The notes beneath the pieces were generated by a model. It was not told the origin of the DNA, did no database searches, and saw nothing but the letters and a program-made list of their open reading frames with translations. DNA of 7,733 nt from an uncultured Desulfomonile sp. (GTDB lineage Bacteria > Desulfobacterota > Desulfomonilia > Desulfomonilales > Desulfomonilaceae), in contig CAINUH010000275.1 of the NCBI GenBank assembly GCA_903853735.1, forward strand, positions 1 through 7,733, in the 5' to 3' direction. Made by a program: the position numbers and the translations under genes. This document shows, in pieces, positions 6,234 through 7,733 of the stretch (positions within the stretch are counted from its first letter, which is position 1; each line of letters opens with the position of its first letter).

Positions 6234-6479
6234 ATGGCAAGAGTAACTGTTGAAGATTGTTTGGAAAAAGTTGAAAACCGCTTCGCATTGGTCATTTTGG
6301 CTTCCAAACGGACCAAAGAGCTGAAACGAGGCGCTCCTCTGCTCGTCCGCGATCGAGACAACAGAGAAGTTGTCATGGCGCTACGTGAGATTGCCAGAGG
6401 GCAGGTCGTCGGTCGACTCCCCACAGCCGATGAAATGAGCGAGCGTTCCGACCTGAAAGTGGAAACTAAATCCGATTGA
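6234..6479 (+). CDS. rpoZ: DNA-directed RNA polymerase subunit omega
   Basis: Omega is the small subunit that binds the beta' C-terminus, helps assemble RNA polymerase and forms part of a ppGpp site in many proteobacteria. The 81-residue protein begins with the family signature [17 protein letters not shown], keeps [12 protein letters not shown] (19-30) and ends the conserved core with [13 protein letters not shown] (46-58), followed by a variable acidic tail. It starts 17 bases after yicC with a poor ribosome site (AAGAA), so coupling from upstream is likely. Its TGA stop overlaps the TTG start of rlmB. The gmk gene that usually precedes rpoZ is missing here. Confidence 0.95.
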   Translation: MARVTVEDCLEKVENRFALVILASKRTKELKRGAPLLVRDRDNREVVMALREIARGQVVGRLPTADEMSERSDLKVETKSD

Positions 6480-7258
6480 CCAGCCGGGGATACTCTTCAC
6501 ATCAGTCAGTCTTGTACGGGGTTCATCCGGTTCTTGAGACCCTTAAAGCAGGCAGAAGACGGATAGACGAAATTCTGTTGGCAAGAGATCCAGCAAGTTA
6601 TGGCGAGTTGGTCGGCCTTCTTCAAAACGTTGCGTGTCCAGTCACCAGAGTATCGGATAAGGATGTACTTGCGATAGCCGGGTCAGCCCAACATCAAGGT
6701 GTTGCGGCCCGGGTAGGACCATTCCCCTATACCGATTTTGCCGACGTGGCGCCTGAGTCGGTTCGACTACCACGTGTGCTCATTCTGTTGGATGAGATTC
6801 AGGATCCAGTTAACTTGGGAAGCATTTTGCGGAGCGCCGAATGCCTGGGTGCGTCTGCCGTAATTCTTACTCGTGACAACGCTGCTCAGGTCACGCCGGC
6901 AGTCGAAAGGGCATCGGCGGGAGCTTCGGCCCACATCGCTGTGTCGCGTGTTGTAAATTTGGTCAGAGCCATTGAACAGCTTAAAGATGCAGGTTTCTGG
7001 GTGTATGCAGCGGATTCCGGCTCGCAAGATACCGTTTATTCCCTGGATCTTTCAGGGAGCGTGGCGTTCGTTTTGGGATCCGAGGGAAGAGGCGTGAGAC
7101 GTCTCGTGAGGGAAAAATGTGACCGGAGAGTTTCCATACCAATTTTCGGAAAGGTTGGATCGCTCAATGTTTCCCATGCGGCAGCCATTTTGTTAGCGGA
7201 ATTTAGTCGTCAGCGTACTGACTGTCTTCACAACGTCCCCGACCGGTCCAACGATTAA
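6476..7258 (+). CDS. rlmB: 23S rRNA (guanosine-2'-O-)-methyltransferase RlmB (TrmH/SpoU family)
   Basis: RlmB uses S-adenosylmethionine to methylate the 2'-OH of a guanosine (G2251 in E. coli) in 23S rRNA. The 260-residue product has the substrate-binding N-terminal domain (about 12-80, [10 protein letters not shown]) and a SPOUT knot domain with all three motifs: [20 protein letters not shown] (105-124; Asn113, Arg119), [12 protein letters not shown] (199-210) and [20 protein letters not shown] (221-240). Length is close to the E. coli protein (243). The likely start is TTG 6476, which overlaps the rpoZ stop as TTGA; TTG 6512 is a shorter option. Group-3 TrmH relatives share this layout, so the exact target base is inferred. 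The last ten or so residues are not conserved. Confidence 0.9.
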   Translation: MTSRGYSSHQSVLYGVHPVLETLKAGRRRIDEILLARDPASYGELVGLLQNVACPVTRVSDKDVLAIAGSAQHQGVAARVGPFPYTDFADVAPESVRLPRVLILLDEIQDPVNLGSILRSAECLGASAVILTRDNAAQVTPAVERASAGASAHIAVSRVVNLVRAIEQLKDAGFWVYAADSGSQDTVYSLDLSGSVAFVLGSEGRGVRRLVREKCDRRVSIPIFGKVGSLNVSHAAAILLAEFSRQRTDCLHNVPDRSND

Positions 7259-7473
7259 TGCCGTGATTTCGTGCTCTCGGGTGCTGGTGTATCAAGATGA
7301 AGCTCTTTTGTAGATCCCTTGCCGACTCTCTGACGGTGCTATCGGCGCTTTGACTACTACCGTGAATTACAGCAGGGCACACGCCGCCTGGCAAGGCACG
7401 CCGTGCGCTGGTTCACGGGTACAATACGGCTCGATGTTCCATGATGTTGGGGACTCGTCGACGGACTCCGCAC

Positions 7474-7487
7474 TTAAGCATGCTTAA
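7474..7487. promoter_or_regulatory. 14-bp perfect palindrome, possible operator
   Basis: TTAAGCATGCTTAA is fully self-complementary and lies 42 bases before the start of the small membrane protein gene, in a typical operator position. Just upstream there is also CGTCGACG (7457-7464 approx.), flanked by two GGACTC copies 12 bases apart. No recognised regulator box is matched with certainty. Confidence 0.5.
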
Positions 7488-7517
7488 TCGAGTGATCGGC
7501 TGCGCAGGGTCAATGGG

Positions 7518-7524
7518 AAAGGAG
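7518..7524 (+). promoter_or_regulatory. Ribosome binding site that sets the start of the last gene
   Basis: AAAGGAG lies five bases before GTG 7530. An earlier in-frame GTG at 7524 overlaps this site and would leave no spacing, so 7530 is preferred. Confidence 0.7.
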
Positions 7525-7529
7525 TGCAA

Positions 7530-7733
7530 GTGGACAAAGCGACGCGATGGGTGTCCTTGGCAGCAAGAATCAGGACCCTATGGGTGCTCCTGGCCATGAT
7601 TCCAGTGGTCATAATCGTGGGATTTCTTGCAGTCGCTTTGTTGGTCATCTCCATTCCAGTCACATTGGCAGGAATGTTAGGATGGTCCTGGAAGAACCGC
7701 AATAGACGGTCCATAACCACGGCCTCAAGCTGA
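7530..7733 (+). CDS. Small membrane protein of unknown function
   Basis: A 67-residue protein with a GTG start and a good AAAGGAG ribosome site. A basic N-terminus (Lys3, Arg6, Arg13, Arg15) leads into an uninterrupted hydrophobic stretch from about residue 17 to 52, long enough for one long or two short membrane helices; Pro25 and Pro43 and the Gly48/Gly51 pair could make a helical hairpin. A basic tail follows (Lys55, Arg57, Arg59, Arg60). With basic residues on both ends, a hairpin with both ends in the cytoplasm fits the positive-inside rule. I do not recognise the family. The gene ends exactly at the window edge and has a palindrome upstream, so it may be separately regulated. A chance frame is unlikely given the ribosome site and composition. 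Confidence 0.65.
   Translation: MDKATRWVSLAARIRTLWVLLAMIPVVIIVGFLAVALLVISIPVTLAGMLGWSWKNRNRRSITTASS

Larger units (their letters stand above)
7259..7529 (+). other. Structured intergenic region after rlmB
   Basis: No gene is supported. Candidate stems are GCCGA/TCGGC (7321-7325/7342-7346), which is followed by GCTTTG and may be a weak 3' end of the operon, and a GC-rich bulged hairpin at 7380-7405 (CACG/CGTG outside GCCT/AGGC with a GGCA loop). Neither has a real U-run. A perfect palindrome lies at 7474-7487. A 45-codon frame at 7350-7487 has only a TTG start and no ribosome site, so I leave it out. Confidence 0.4.

Noticed and set aside
7350..7487. 45-codon + strand frame after rlmB
   Set aside because: Only a TTG start, no ribosome site, and its stop codon falls within the palindrome at 7474-7487; the protein is unremarkable.

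Overview
The window looks like a chromosomal housekeeping segment of a Gram-negative anaerobe. My best guess is a sulfate reducer or syntroph of the Desulfobacterota (old Deltaproteobacteria), perhaps related to Desulfomonile. This is inference from three things: a DUF4416 gene next to yicC, rpoZ and rlmB; a KpsF/GutQ-type isomerase fused in overlap to glmM; and a short DksA. No taxonomic marker is present. Every gene I can support lies on the + strand, and intergenic gaps are unusually roomy (about 250-770 bases).

Layout. Positions 1-772 hold no gene I can support; there are two good hairpins (213-239, 483-502) and a plausible extended -10 promoter (525-554). Positions 773-3104 hold an overlapping pair: glmM (phosphoglucosamine mutase, towards UDP-GlcNAc) and kdsD (arabinose-5-phosphate isomerase, towards Kdo/LPS), so envelope sugar precursors for peptidoglycan and LPS are made together. 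A structured gap with a phased direct repeat leads to dksA (3398-3772), the RNA-polymerase/ppGpp cofactor. After dksA comes a gap with a long inverted repeat and a short coding-like remnant, then the best promoter of the window (3954-3982). It points at an orphan basic protein gene (4048-4674) that I do not recognise.

Positions 4799-7258 form a compact operon: DUF4416 protein, yicC (endoribonuclease family), rpoZ (RNA polymerase omega) and rlmB (23S rRNA 2'-O-methyltransferase). The DUF4416/yicC and rpoZ/rlmB pairs overlap, and yicC/rpoZ are 17 bases apart. The theme is RNA synthesis, processing and modification. The guanylate kinase gene gmk, often found between yicC and rpoZ, is absent. The last gene (7530-7733) is a 67-residue membrane protein preceded by a perfect 14-bp palindrome.

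The most interesting items are the orphan gene under a near-consensus promoter, the missing canonical start codon of yicC (ACG where ATG is expected), an altered phosphate-loop in GlmM, the structured dksA flanks, and the palindrome before the small membrane protein. I see no mobile element, CRISPR array, tRNA or rRNA.
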